Shown one piece after another: positions 7,915-16,784 of a stretch of 29,272 nt of DNA. Location of the stretch: positions 1 to 29,272 of the forward strand of contig PWHO01000117.1 of the NCBI GenBank assembly GCA_003555385.1, read 5' to 3'. Source of the stretch: Bacteroidales bacterium. Its GTDB lineage: Bacteria; Bacteroidota; Bacteroidia; Bacteroidales; UBA7960. The translations under genes and the position numbers were made by a program. The notes under the pieces were generated by a model that was given only the letters and a program-made list of their open reading frames with translations, ran no database searches and had not been told where the DNA came from. The stretch's first letter is position 1; the number at the start of each line of letters is the position of its first letter.

Positions 7915-9267
7915 ATGCAAGGCCTTGAAAACATCAGCCCCATTGACGGGCGTTACCGCCGCATTACAGCTCCGCTGTCCGCATTCTTCTCCGAAGAAGC
8001 GCTCATCCGTTACAGGGTTTTGATCGAGGTGGAGTATTTCATCGCCCTTTGCAAGCTGCCTCTTCCTCCCCTGCAATCACTGACTGAAAAGGACTTCAAA
8101 AAGATCAGGGAGATTGCCTCCGCCTTTTCGCAGGAAGATGCACTGGCGGTGAAAGAGATTGAAAAAGAGACCAATCATGACATCAAAGCTGTTGAATATT
8201 TTATTAAACAACGTTTTGAAGATATTGGATACGGTTTTTACAAAGAGTTTGTACATTTTGGCCTTACCTCACAGGATATCAACAACACGGCGGTTCCCCT
8301 TTCACTGAAAGAGGCCCTGGAAACGATCATCTATCCTGCCCTGGATGACTTGTTGTCCCTATTGGCAAAACTGACCAACGAATGGCTGCATACTCCCATG
8401 CTGGCCCGTACACACGGACAGCCGGCATCCCCCACAACGGTCGGCAAGGAAATGATGGTTTTTTATGAAAGGCTCGATGTGCAGGTCCGGGAGTTGAAGG
8501 CCCTGCCCATCCCTGCAAAATTCGGGGGAGCCACAGGGAACTTCAATGCACACCACGTGGCCTATCCCGAAACCGACTGGGTGGAGTTCGGTAATCAATT
8601 TACCCGCTCTTTCGGGATGCAACGCTCCCGGGTAACCACCCAGATTGATCATTATGACAGGCTCTCGGCCATATTCGACGCATTCAAACGGATATGCACC
8701 ATACTGATCGACCTCGACCGGGATTGCTGGAGTTACATCTCCATGGATTATTTCAAACAAAAGATTGTTGCCGGCGAAGTGGGTTCCTCAGCCATGCCCC
8801 ATAAAGTCAATCCCATTGACTTCGAAAACGCGGAAGGCAATGCCGGGGTGGCCATTTCCCTGTTTGAGCACCTTTCCCGGAAGCTGCCGGTCAGCCGCCT
8901 GCAGAGAGACCTTTCCGACTCTACGGTTCTGCGGAATATCGGCGTTCCGGCTGCCCACTTACTCATTGCTCTGAGATCAAGTATTAAAGGACTTGGCAAG
9001 ATCAGCCTGAATAAAGACAAGATCCACAAGGAACTTGAAAACAATATGACAGTTGTGGCCGAAGCAATCCAAACCGTGCTCAGGACAGTGGGATATCCCA
9101 ACCCCTATGAAGCCCTGAAATCCCTGACAAGGAAAGACACGGCCATTACCAGAGAAGACCTCATAACTTTTATTGACGGACTTGATATTCCGGAGGAGGT
9201 CAAAAGCAGATTGAAAGAAGTGACTCCTTTCAACTATACCGGGATCATCCCGAAGCGCATCGAATAA
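7915..9267 (+). CDS. purB: Adenylosuccinate lyase
   Basis: This 450-aa enzyme of the fumarase/aspartase superfamily catalyses two purine steps: SAICAR to AICAR plus fumarate, and adenylosuccinate to AMP plus fumarate. The superfamily signature GSSAMPHKVNP is at residues 290-300 and contains the flexible-loop catalytic serine. The conserved TRTHGQPASPTTVGKE segment is present. The N-terminus ENISPIDGRYR is typical of the E. coli-type enzyme (about 456 aa). It sits 11 bp after yidC and 24 bp before the ABC exporter, so it is probably in the same operon. Confidence 0.97.
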   Translation: MQGLENISPIDGRYRRITAPLSAFFSEEALIRYRVLIEVEYFIALCKLPLPPLQSLTEKDFKKIREIASAFSQEDALAVKEIEKETNHDIKAVEYFIKQRFEDIGYGFYKEFVHFGLTSQDINNTAVPLSLKEALETIIYPALDDLLSLLAKLTNEWLHTPMLARTHGQPASPTTVGKEMMVFYERLDVQVRELKALPIPAKFGGATGNFNAHHVAYPETDWVEFGNQFTRSFGMQRSRVTTQIDHYDRLSAIFDAFKRICTILIDLDRDCWSYISMDYFKQKIVAGEVGSSAMPHKVNPIDFENAEGNAGVAISLFEHLSRKLPVSRLQRDLSDSTVLRNIGVPAAHLLIALRSSIKGLGKISLNKDKIHKELENNMTVVAEAIQTVLRTVGYPNPYEALKSLTRKDTAITREDLITFIDGLDIPEEVKSRLKEVTPFNYTGIIPKRIE

Positions 9268-9291
9268 ACAGCCATATTCCGGCAGGCAATT

Positions 9292-11112
9292 ATGTACAAC
9301 TTCAAAAAGATCCTCAGGTACATTCTTCCTTATTGGACAAAGGTTTTGCTGAATGTGCTGTTCAATTTTCTGTCGGTAATTTTCTCCCTGTTCACCCTCA
9401 ACATGGTGATCCCGTTTATGAGCATTCTCTTTCAGACTAAGGAAGAGACCTATGAACTGATGCCGTTCCGGCTCGATTTTGACGCCCTGATCAATAATTT
9501 CTATTATTACCTGGATCTGATTATCTCCAGATATGGAGAAGTCACCACCCTGATCCTGCTCTGCGTGGTGGTCATTGTGGCAAGCCTGCTCAAAAACGGG
9601 TTTAAGTACCTGGCACTGTATCACCTGGCACCGGTCAGGAACGGAGTTGTAAGGGATCTGCGCAACGACATTTACAGGAAGACACTCAGCCTGCCCCTTG
9701 CCTACTACTCACAGGAGCGCAAGGGTGACATCATATCAAGGATGACCAATGATGTATACCAGATCGAGATTAGCGTAATCAGCTCACTGGCAATGATATT
9801 CAGGGATCCCATCACCATAATTGTGTACCTGGGATGGCTGCTGGTAATGAGTCCGCAACTGACCCTTTTCGTACTCATACTGCTTCCGGTAGCCGGGTAT
9901 ATCATTGGGAGGATTGCCCGGTCACTCAAGCCCACCGCATTGAGAAGCCAGTCGAAGCTTGGAGTTATTTTATCCGTAACCGAAGAAACACTTTCAGGGC
10001 TGCGGATCATTAAAGCCTTCAATGCAGAGAAAAAGATGACCAACCGCTTTCTGAGCCTCAACAGTTTGTATACCCGGATCATGAACAAACTTTACCGGCG
10101 TCAGGACCTGGCTTCCCCTGTAAGTGAGTTTATGGGCACCACCGTGTTTATCGTCATCATGTTTTTTGGCGGATCCCTTGTACTTACCGGAGAAGCATCC
10201 CTGAGCCCGGAAGTCTTTATCGGCTACCTGGCCATCTTTTCCCAGATCATTCAGCCTTCGAAAACCTTCACCAAGGCCTACTACAACATCCAGCGCGGAA
10301 TGGCCTCATCTGATCGAATTGACAATATTCTGGGAGCGGAAGAGTCCATCAAGGATTCCCCTGATGCACAAACAAAAACCGATTTTCGGAAGGAGATCTG
10401 TTTCCGCAACGTCAGTTTCAGGTATGAAAAAGCTGATGTATTAAAAGATATCAGCATCTGCCTGCAAAAAGGTAAGAAGGTTGCACTGGTCGGACAGTCA
10501 GGGGCAGGAAAATCCACATTTGTGGATCTGATTCCCCGTTTCTATGACACCACAGAGGGAGAGATCACCGTGGACGGAATCCCGGTTAAAGATATCAGAA
10601 TTCAAGACCTGCGTGCATTAATGGGCAATGTGAACCAGGAACCCATTCTCTTTAATGACTCATTCTTCAATAACATTGCTTTCGGATCAGACAATGCCAC
10701 GGAAGAAGAAGTGATGCATGCTGCCCGTATTGCCAATGCCCATGAATTCATTGTCCGCTCCCCGCTGGGTTACTACACCAACATAGGTGACCGCGGCAAT
10801 AAACTGTCAGGCGGGCAACGACAGCGCATAAGTATTGCACGCGCTATCCTGAAAAATCCACCCATTCTGATACTGGACGAGGCAACCAGCTCGCTGGATA
10901 CCGAATCCGAGAAACTCGTTCAGGAGGCACTGCTCAATGTGATGGAAAACAGAACCTCCATTGTCATTGCACACCGGTTATCAACCATCATTAATGCCGA
11001 CCTTATTTGTGTAATGCATGAAGGGCGCATTGTGGAAACAGGAACACACGGGCAGCTACTCGAGAAGGACGGGATTTACAAAAAATTACACAGCCTTCAA
11101 ATGTTCTCTTAG
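9292..11112 (+). CDS. ABC exporter, fused permease/ATPase (MsbA-like)
   Basis: This 606-aa half-transporter carries an N-terminal six-helix type I exporter domain (about residues 15-335) and a C-terminal ATPase domain (about 365-600). The ATPase motifs are complete: Walker A GQSGAGKST near 401-409, signature LSGGQ at 505-509, Walker B ILILDE ending with D529 and E530, and H-loop H561 in IAHRLSTI. It acts as a homodimer in the inner membrane. In Bacteroidota, relatives are annotated as lipid A or multidrug exporters of the MsbA type. The substrate cannot be told from sequence. It is the last gene of the probable yidC-purB-ABC run, because the next gene has its own -7 box. Confidence 0.93.
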   Translation: MYNFKKILRYILPYWTKVLLNVLFNFLSVIFSLFTLNMVIPFMSILFQTKEETYELMPFRLDFDALINNFYYYLDLIISRYGEVTTLILLCVVVIVASLLKNGFKYLALYHLAPVRNGVVRDLRNDIYRKTLSLPLAYYSQERKGDIISRMTNDVYQIEISVISSLAMIFRDPITIIVYLGWLLVMSPQLTLFVLILLPVAGYIIGRIARSLKPTALRSQSKLGVILSVTEETLSGLRIIKAFNAEKKMTNRFLSLNSLYTRIMNKLYRRQDLASPVSEFMGTTVFIVIMFFGGSLVLTGEASLSPEVFIGYLAIFSQIIQPSKTFTKAYYNIQRGMASSDRIDNILGAEESIKDSPDAQTKTDFRKEICFRNVSFRYEKADVLKDISICLQKGKKVALVGQSGAGKSTFVDLIPRFYDTTEGEITVDGIPVKDIRIQDLRALMGNVNQEPILFNDSFFNNIAFGSDNATEEEVMHAARIANAHEFIVRSPLGYYTNIGDRGNKLSGGQRQRISIARAILKNPPILILDEATSSLDTESEKLVQEALLNVMENRTSIVIAHRLSTIINADLICVMHEGRIVETGTHGQLLEKDGIYKKLHSLQMFS

Positions 11113-11140
11113 GGGCTTATGCTGTTGTATGAATATTACG

Positions 11141-11148
11141 TAATTTTG
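11141..11148 (+). promoter_or_regulatory. -7 promoter box (TAATTTTG) for the DUF5606-pyrD pair
   Basis: TAATTTTG is a full match to TAnnTTTG, 20 bp before the ATG at 11169, which predicts a leader of about 14 nt. The short distance supports the ATG over the in-frame TTG at 11163. No good -33 element was found. Confidence 0.5.
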
Positions 11149-11168
11149 ATTAACCAAATCTTTTGCAT

Positions 11169-11645
11169 ATGGATCTGAGTAAAATTTTAACCATCGCGGG
11201 AAAAAGCGGACTTTTTGAAGTGGTTTCTCAATCACGGAATGGCCTCATCGTTGAATCACTGAATGACGGAAAGCGGCAACCTGTTTTCGCCACCAGCCGC
11301 TCCAGCATGCTGGAAGACATCAGTTTGTTTACCGATGAAGGAGATGTACCCCTGAAAGATGTATTGTGGAAAATCCATCAGCAAACAGAAGGTCAGCCGG
11401 TAGACAACCCCAAAAAAGACCCTGAGAAGGCCACCAGGCTATTTGAAGAAGTACTTCCTGATTATGACAGGGACAGGGGGCACTTTTCCGATATCAGAAA
11501 GGTGCTTACCTGGTATAATATTCTGCTCGAAAAAAACCTGATCACCGAGCCTGAAGAAGAAAAGCAAAATGAGGGAGAGTCTGCAGAAGAAGGAGAATCA
11601 GAAGAAACGGCTTCCGGCAAAAAAGACAGTTCAGGCAAGAAATAA
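11169..11645 (+). CDS. DUF5606-family protein
   Basis: This 158-aa soluble protein has the DUF5606 family pattern, which is restricted largely to Bacteroidota. The N-terminal half (LSKILTIAGKSGLFEVVSQS, then KRQPVFATSRSSMLEDISLF) looks like a small beta-rich domain. The segment DYDRDRGHFSDIRKVLTWYN near residues 97-116 is a strongly conserved-looking helix. The tail from about residue 123 is acidic and low-complexity (Glu, Ser, Gly, Lys). No function is established. I use the ATG at 11169 rather than the in-frame TTG at 11163. pyrD begins 7 bp after its stop, so the two are probably cotranscribed. Confidence 0.85.
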   Translation: MDLSKILTIAGKSGLFEVVSQSRNGLIVESLNDGKRQPVFATSRSSMLEDISLFTDEGDVPLKDVLWKIHQQTEGQPVDNPKKDPEKATRLFEEVLPDYDRDRGHFSDIRKVLTWYNILLEKNLITEPEEEKQNEGESAEEGESEETASGKKDSSGKK

Positions 11646-11652
11646 GATACGT

Positions 11653-12711
11653 ATGTATCAAAGATTTATTCGCCCCATCCTATTTCTTCTTCCTCCTGAA
11701 CGGATCCACCGGATCGTGGCGACCATTCTTCCCGCTTTATTTGTCATCCCGGGTATGGGTTGGCTGTTCAGGAAATATTTCCAGGTCAATAATCCGGCCC
11801 TGGAAAGAGAGGTATTCGGAATCCGCTTCCCGAACCCGGTCGGCATAGCCGCCGGCTTTGACAAGGAAGCCGGCCTGTATAACGCATTGGCAAATTTTGG
11901 CTTTGGTCACGTGGAGATCGGGACAGTGACACCCGTCGGACAAAAAGGGAATCCCGAACCCAGACTTTTCCGGCTTCCGAAAGACGGGGCTCTCATAAAC
12001 AGGATGGGGTTTAACAACCACGGCGTGGAGGCTTTTGTCAAACGCATCAAAAAGAACCGGCCCAGGGTCATTATCGGGGGCAATATCGGGAAGAACACCC
12101 AAACCCCCAATGAAAAGGCCGTTGAGGACTATTGTTATGCTTTTGAACAGTTGCACCAACTGGTCAATTATTTTGTGGTAAATGTCAGCTGTCCGAACAT
12201 CAAAGGGTTGAATAAGCTACAAGACAAAGGGGAACTGCTGAAACTCCTGCATGCCATCCAGGAAATCAACAACAACAAACCAATTCCCAAGCCGGTACTC
12301 CTGAAAATCGCCCCTGATCTCAGCAATCAGCAGCTGGACGAAATCCTTGAAATTGTCAGGGAAACAGGACTGGATGGCATTGTGGCCACCAATACATCCA
12401 CAGGGAGAGAAAACCTCAAAACGAATAAGGATACAATTGAAGCAATCGGCCAGGGCGGACTCAGTGGAAAACCAATCAGAGACAAATCCACCAATACCAT
12501 CCGCTATCTGCATGACCAATCTGGCGGATCCATACCCATTATCGGGGTGGGAGGCGTTGCCGATGCAGAAGATGCCCTTGAGAAACTGGAGGCAGGAGCA
12601 ACATTGGTTCAGGTTTATACAGGATTTGTCTATACAGGACCTTCTATTGCAAGGAAAATTAATCAGACAATTGGACAAAATTTAGCCAACAAAAAGGCCG
12701 GAAAAACATAA
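11653..12711 (+). CDS. pyrD: Dihydroorotate dehydrogenase (quinone), class 2
   Basis: This 352-aa FMN flavoprotein oxidises dihydroorotate to orotate and passes electrons to membrane quinones in pyrimidine synthesis. The N-terminal amphipathic and hydrophobic region (about residues 1-42, RFIRPILFLLPPERIHRIV) is the class 2 membrane-association domain. The barrel follows with NPVGIAAGFDKEA, RMGFNN and the catalytic serine S179 in NVSCPN. Serine at this place is the class 2 hallmark. The open frame extends 28 codons further upstream into the DUF5606 gene. I chose the ATG at 11653 because it gives the family N-terminus and avoids a long overlap. Confidence 0.96.
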   Translation: MYQRFIRPILFLLPPERIHRIVATILPALFVIPGMGWLFRKYFQVNNPALEREVFGIRFPNPVGIAAGFDKEAGLYNALANFGFGHVEIGTVTPVGQKGNPEPRLFRLPKDGALINRMGFNNHGVEAFVKRIKKNRPRVIIGGNIGKNTQTPNEKAVEDYCYAFEQLHQLVNYFVVNVSCPNIKGLNKLQDKGELLKLLHAIQEINNNKPIPKPVLLKIAPDLSNQQLDEILEIVRETGLDGIVATNTSTGRENLKTNKDTIEAIGQGGLSGKPIRDKSTNTIRYLHDQSGGSIPIIGVGGVADAEDALEKLEAGATLVQVYTGFVYTGPSIARKINQTIGQNLANKKAGKT

Positions 12712-12726
12712 TCCTACCATCAGACT

Positions 12727-12743
12727 AAACTTTGGCCAAGTTT
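12727..12743 (+). repeat. Small inverted repeat AAACTT-TGGCC-AAGTTT after pyrD
   Basis: Six-bp arms flank a 5-nt loop, followed by TTGTTGTT. It lies 15 bp after the pyrD stop and could act as a weak terminator. The stem is AT-rich and short, so this is uncertain. Confidence 0.25.
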
Positions 12744-12753
12744 TTGTTGTTAT

Positions 12754-13995
12754 ATGGCAACAATGAAAATATTTCTCAGGCAACTGTTTCTGTATCTAAT
12801 TATTCTGACCATCCATGCCCCTTCCATGGCCTCGGATGGAGGGTTCCGGTTTGAAAGCAACCGCAACAGGGTAAGCTTACCCATTATTGTAAGAAACAAC
12901 CTTGCGGTCGTCCACCTCTATATCAACGACAACGGACCTTTTCACTTTATCCTTGATACGGGTGTAAATACTACCATCCTCACAGAACCGCTCATTGCCC
13001 ACCTGCTCAACCTGAACATTGAAAGCGAGATCATGATATACGGTCTTGGCGGCGAAGGCGTTGTGCCGGCAGCTTTGGCAACCGGCGTTAAAATTGATAT
13101 GAAGAGAGGAGTAAGGGGGTACGACAAGGACCTCCTGGTAATCCCCGAAGACATTCTTTCTTTTTCCGAAGTGTTCGGATTTCCGGTATACGGAATTATC
13201 GGGCACGATTTCTTCAGGCACTTCCCGGTGGAGATCAATTACAGCACGGAAACCATGCGGGTTTACAAAGAGCCCACTTACCGAACAAGGAGAAGGACCA
13301 CCACAGTGCCAATTCAGTTAATTGATGGCAAGCCATATGTCCAGTCCTCCATTATCAGCGAGCAGGGTGATACCCTCAACACCAATTTGTTGCTGGACCT
13401 CGGTGCCAGTCACCCGGTTTACCTCAACCGAAGGTATCAACACCTTTCTGACCAGACCATCAAAGGATTTCTCGGAAAAGGAATCAGCGGAAACCTGATG
13501 GGAAAAAAAGGACGTGCAAAAAAAGTGCTGATCGGAGACGTGGAAATACACAACCCGATTGTTGCCTATCCGGACGCAGAGTTCCTGACTTTTTATGACC
13601 AGGAGATCAGCTGGGAAGGCATCATTGGCGGAGCCATTCTGAAAAGATTCACCGTTATCATTGACTACCAGGAAGAAAAGCTATTAATGAGGCGCAACCG
13701 TTTTTTTCGTCAGCCCTTCAATACCAGCCTCAGTGGCATGGAAGTAATCGCCACAGGCCGGCGCATGGACACCTATACCATTCATTATGTCAGGCCGGGC
13801 TCAGTAAGCTATGAAGCAGGTATCATGCCTGGAGATGAAATTATTGCCCTGAATTCACACAGAAACCAGAATCTGACAATGGAAATCATCCTGAATGAAT
13901 TATCAGCACGGATCGGACATTCCATAAACGTAGTAATCCGGCGGGACGGGGAGATATTAAGAAAGAGTTTCCGGTTGCGCGAAGATTTATTGTGA
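12754..13995 (+). CDS. Exported aspartyl protease with PDZ domain
   Basis: This 413-aa protein has a signal peptide (residues 4-27 if counted from the first ATG; MKIFLRQLFLYLIILTI then SMA-S). Two retropepsin-like lobes follow. The first carries D68-T69-G70 in HFILDTGVNTTIL with the flap-like region GLGGEG. The second has the matching motif as D215-L216-G217 in LLLDLGAS, so the Thr is replaced by Leu. A PDZ domain fills about residues 325-410 (VRPGSVSYEAGIMPGDEIIALN). It is probably a periplasmic or surface protease or peptide-binding protein whose substrate is unknown. An equally good ATG lies at 12763 and gives a more typical signal peptide. It converges on the 5'-nucleotidase gene 30 bp away. 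Confidence 0.87.
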   Translation: MATMKIFLRQLFLYLIILTIHAPSMASDGGFRFESNRNRVSLPIIVRNNLAVVHLYINDNGPFHFILDTGVNTTILTEPLIAHLLNLNIESEIMIYGLGGEGVVPAALATGVKIDMKRGVRGYDKDLLVIPEDILSFSEVFGFPVYGIIGHDFFRHFPVEINYSTETMRVYKEPTYRTRRRTTTVPIQLIDGKPYVQSSIISEQGDTLNTNLLLDLGASHPVYLNRRYQHLSDQTIKGFLGKGISGNLMGKKGRAKKVLIGDVEIHNPIVAYPDAEFLTFYDQEISWEGIIGGAILKRFTVIIDYQEEKLLMRRNRFFRQPFNTSLSGMEVIATGRRMDTYTIHYVRPGSVSYEAGIMPGDEIIALNSHRNQNLTMEIILNELSARIGHSINVVIRRDGEILRKSFRLREDLL

Positions 13996-14025
13996 AGGAA
14001 GACTTATTGCTGTGAAACGGTCAAC

Positions 14026-15792
14026 TTATTCATTGCGCAGGTAAGGTATTGTTTTTTCCCGACCTTTTTCCCTCCACTCATCAGGGATGATTAACCAGTT
14101 ATCCCGGCTCTCCGGAGTATAGGATTCCTGCTCCCTGAAAAACTCAACCATATAGCTGCGTAAATCTTTATCGGTAGTGGATACGATGCGATCGCTAAGC
14201 TCACCGTGGGGAATATCAGCGCCATTTGTCAGATGGCCGCCTCCGCCACTTCCGCGGTAGGAATTAATGGCAACCACATAAACGGCTTCCAGATCGAACT
14301 CCCCTCCGTTTTCCATTCCCTGAATTTCAACCCTTTCTCCGACAGGCAAACTTACATCCACCGTATACCGGATACCGGCAGCTGAATCAAAATTGTAAGG
14401 AGGATTTCTAAGCACCCCTCTGCCACGACGGTTATCGGGCACCCGACCCAGGGCATCCTGATGCACATTCAACAAGTGATCATCTGCATCTTCCATTTCG
14501 TTCAGCCACAGACCATAGGAGTATTCCAGGTAATCCAGGATCTCCGAACCGGACAGCTCCATGGTGTATAGGTAGTTCTCATACTCATACAAACGGAAAA
14601 AATCCCGCATATGAAGCGGGCCCTGACGGATGGTTTCATTGAAGGCAAGCGGTGCGGTGAATGAAAGCTCTGCATCGGTCAGTGAAAGCTGAATTTCATG
14701 CGCCAGATCTGTAAAAGGAGCACTGCCGAACAATGCCTCAATGGACTCCATTGGCAGGGTTAACTCCCCTACCCTTTCATTGGCAAATCTCAGGATATCA
14801 GTTACATCATCCTCAAAAGTGCGGACAAATTCGCGGTGTGGTACCACCCTGGAGGTGGAAATCATGTCACCTTCCACACCTTTCAGTGTGAAGGTACGCC
14901 TCGCCTCGCGTTCAAAGGTAAGCTCTGCCACAGCCAGATGTTCGGCAAAATGCCCGGGCCCAAGAACCAAAACCGGGTCTCCGTTCACGTTGGTAACGGT
15001 CTGCACCCGCCTCCGATGATCATGGGCGGCAAAAATCACATCAAACCCGGGAACATTTTTAGCGACGTAGCCGGAAGCATGTTCCAGGGGATGGGAATCC
15101 GGATCAGGATTCAGCGAACCAAACCCACTGTGAAACAAGCCCACAATAGCGTCAGGTTGTTCGTGCTCACGGATATAATCGACCCAGTAAGCCGCAGATT
15201 CAACCATATCTTCAAATACCAGACCCTCCCACAAGTGCGGGGGCAGCCATGTGGGAACACCGGTAGTGGTAAGCCCCAGTACGGCTACACGGATACGCTC
15301 CCTCTCGATCACAGTATACGGGGTAAAATAGGGTTCCCCACTTTCCTCATCCAATACATTGGCTCCCAGCCAGGGAAAATCAAACTCTTCCTTGAGTCGG
15401 TTATATACTTCAGGGCCGGCTTCAATATCATGGTTTCCTACGGTCGCCGCATCAAATCCCACATAGTTCATCACACGGGCAATCAGGTTTTTATCTGTTT
15501 CCTGCACAAAATTGGCATAATAAGCCGCCGGTGTACCCTGGATCAGGTCACCGTTATCAAGCAGGATCAGGTTTGAACCCTGACGTCGCCCCATGGCCTG
15601 TTTTAAGTAATGAATATGGGCAAGTGACGCACCGGCTGGTTGGTTTTTTACGAAATCATAGGAAAAAAAACGCCCATGTACATCAGCTGTAACAGCAACC
15701 TGGATTTTAATTTCCCTGCCCTCGGCCGTGGCAGAAAACAAAAAGAGAAAAAACAGAAAAAGAACGGGGAATTTAAGTAAACAACTTCTCAT
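14026..15792 (-). CDS. Secreted 5'-nucleotidase / cyclic-nucleotide phosphodiesterase family protein
   Basis: This 588-aa exported metallophosphoesterase of the 5'-nucleotidase family (UshA/CpdB type) probably releases phosphate from extracellular nucleotides. A signal peptide (1-24, LLKFPVLFLFFLFLFS then ATAEG) precedes the catalytic domain. The metal and catalytic residues are visible: D37 and H39 (TADVHG), D82 (NGDLIQG), N120 and H121 (GNHD), H221 (FHSG), and H257 and H259 (AAHDH). The C-terminal substrate-binding domain (about 350-560) has NETIRQGPLHMRDFFRLYEYEN and NSYRGSGGGGHLTNG. Nucleotidase and cyclic phosphodiesterase activity cannot be told apart by eye. The start codon is 1 bp after the rpoD stop, so it is almost certainly cotranscribed with rpoD. 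Confidence 0.92.
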   Translation of the reverse strand: MRSCLLKFPVLFLFFLFLFSATAEGREIKIQVAVTADVHGRFFSYDFVKNQPAGASLAHIHYLKQAMGRRQGSNLILLDNGDLIQGTPAAYYANFVQETDKNLIARVMNYVGFDAATVGNHDIEAGPEVYNRLKEEFDFPWLGANVLDEESGEPYFTPYTVIERERIRVAVLGLTTTGVPTWLPPHLWEGLVFEDMVESAAYWVDYIREHEQPDAIVGLFHSGFGSLNPDPDSHPLEHASGYVAKNVPGFDVIFAAHDHRRRVQTVTNVNGDPVLVLGPGHFAEHLAVAELTFEREARRTFTLKGVEGDMISTSRVVPHREFVRTFEDDVTDILRFANERVGELTLPMESIEALFGSAPFTDLAHEIQLSLTDAELSFTAPLAFNETIRQGPLHMRDFFRLYEYENYLYTMELSGSEILDYLEYSYGLWLNEMEDADDHLLNVHQDALGRVPDNRRGRGVLRNPPYNFDSAAGIRYTVDVSLPVGERVEIQGMENGGEFDLEAVYVVAINSYRGSGGGGHLTNGADIPHGELSDRIVSTTDKDLRSYMVEFFREQESYTPESRDNWLIIPDEWREKGREKTIPYLRNE

Positions 15793-15793
15793 A

Positions 15794-16660
15794 CTACTGG
15801 CCCAAATAAGCTTTTAACAATTTGCTCCTGGACGTATGTTTCAGGCGCCGGATGGCTTTCTCTTTAATCTGCCGGACCCGTTCCCGGGTGAGGTCAAACT
15901 TTGCACCGATCTCGTCCAGTGTCAGACCATGATTCATTCCTATACCGAAATACAGGTTGATCACATCGCGCTCCTTTTCCGTCAGGGTAGCCAGTGATCT
16001 TTGTATCTCCCTGGCCAAAGATTCCCTGACAAGGGTAGAGTCCGCATTTGGCGAGTCCTGGTTCACATATACATCGAGCAAACTCGCATCTTCTCCCTGT
16101 ACAAGTGGTGCATCCACAGATACATGATGGGTGGATATTCTGAAAGACTCGGTGATCTTATCTTCATTCACATCCAGGGCATTGGCAAGCTCTTCAGAGG
16201 AAGGAGGCCTTTCGTACTGCTGCTCCAGCCTGGAGGCTTCCTTTTTGATCTTATTCAATGATCCTACCTGGTTCAGGGGAAGCCTTACAATACGCGATTG
16301 TTCAGCAAGTGCCTGCAGAATAGACTGACGAATCCACCATACTGCATAGGAGATAAACTTAAACCCCCTGGTTTCATCAAAACGCTTTGCAGCCTTAATA
16401 AGACCAAGATTTCCTTCGTTGATCAGGTCAGGAAGGCTCAGCCCCTGGTTCTGGTATTGTTTGGCTACGGACACCACAAACCGGAGGTTAGCCTTGGTAA
16501 GTTTTTCCAGGGCGACCTGGTCACCCTGCTTGATCCGCTGTGCCAGCTGCACCTCCTCCTCTGCAGAAATCAAAGGAACCTTCCCAATCTCCTGCAAGTA
16601 TTTATCCAATGACGCGGTATCACGATTGGTGATGGACTTGGAAATTTTTAACTGTCGCAT
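15794..16660 (-). CDS. rpoD: Primary sigma factor RpoD (SigA)
   Basis: This 288-aa housekeeping sigma-70 factor has the short Bacteroidota form without region 1.1. It begins with the conserved MRQLKISKSITNRDTASLDK and contains region 1.2, region 2 (QNQGLSLPDLINEGNLGLIK, YAVWWIRQSI), region 3 and the region 4.2 helix-turn-helix LTRERVRQIKEKAIRRLKHTSRSKLLKAYLG. These match the canonical form closely, so I take this as the primary factor and the gene at 36-902 as its derived paralogue. A good promoter with a -33 and -7 element lies upstream at 16746-16777. The secreted 5'-nucleotidase gene follows after 1 bp. Confidence 0.97.
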   Translation of the reverse strand: MRQLKISKSITNRDTASLDKYLQEIGKVPLISAEEEVQLAQRIKQGDQVALEKLTKANLRFVVSVAKQYQNQGLSLPDLINEGNLGLIKAAKRFDETRGFKFISYAVWWIRQSILQALAEQSRIVRLPLNQVGSLNKIKKEASRLEQQYERPPSSEELANALDVNEDKITESFRISTHHVSVDAPLVQGEDASLLDVYVNQDSPNADSTLVRESLAREIQRSLATLTEKERDVINLYFGIGMNHGLTLDEIGAKFDLTRERVRQIKEKAIRRLKHTSRSKLLKAYLGQ

Positions 16661-16730
16661 ATGAATTTATGTGGTTTTACTTGTGAGTTCTCTCAATCTT
16701 GCTGATTTATACTGGTACAAAACAGCTTCA

Positions 16731-16745
16731 GGGGCAAAAAGCCCC
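16731..16745 (-). repeat. GGGGC-AAAAA-GCCCC inverted repeat at the predicted rpoD transcription start
   Basis: Perfect 5-bp G/C arms flank a 5-nt loop and abut the -7 box at 16746-16753. The predicted transcription start falls inside it. It has no trailing T-run on the - strand, so it is not a terminator for htrA. It could be an operator or form a hairpin at the 5' end of the rpoD mRNA. Confidence 0.4.
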
Positions 16746-16777
16746 CAAAGGTACAAAAAATCCCGCAAAGACGCAAG
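16746..16777 (-). promoter_or_regulatory. rpoD promoter (CTTG-N20-TACCTTTG)
   Basis: On the - strand a CTTG (16774-16777) is followed after 20 bp by TACCTTTG (16746-16753), a full match to the Bacteroidota -7 consensus TAnnTTTG with a near-consensus -33 at correct spacing. The predicted leader is about 80 nt. This gives rpoD its own promoter downstream of htrA. Confidence 0.65.
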
Positions 16778-16784
16778 CTTCGCG

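Noticed and set aside
11569..11652. In-frame upstream start for pyrD inside the DUF5606 gene
   Set aside because: It would overlap the upstream gene by 77 bp with a Lys-rich stretch. The ATG at 11653 gives the normal class 2 N-terminus.
14836..15576. 246-codon + strand open frame opposite the 5'-nucleotidase gene
   Set aside because: It is fully antisense to a gene with complete catalytic motifs, and its translation shows no domain, signal or family pattern.
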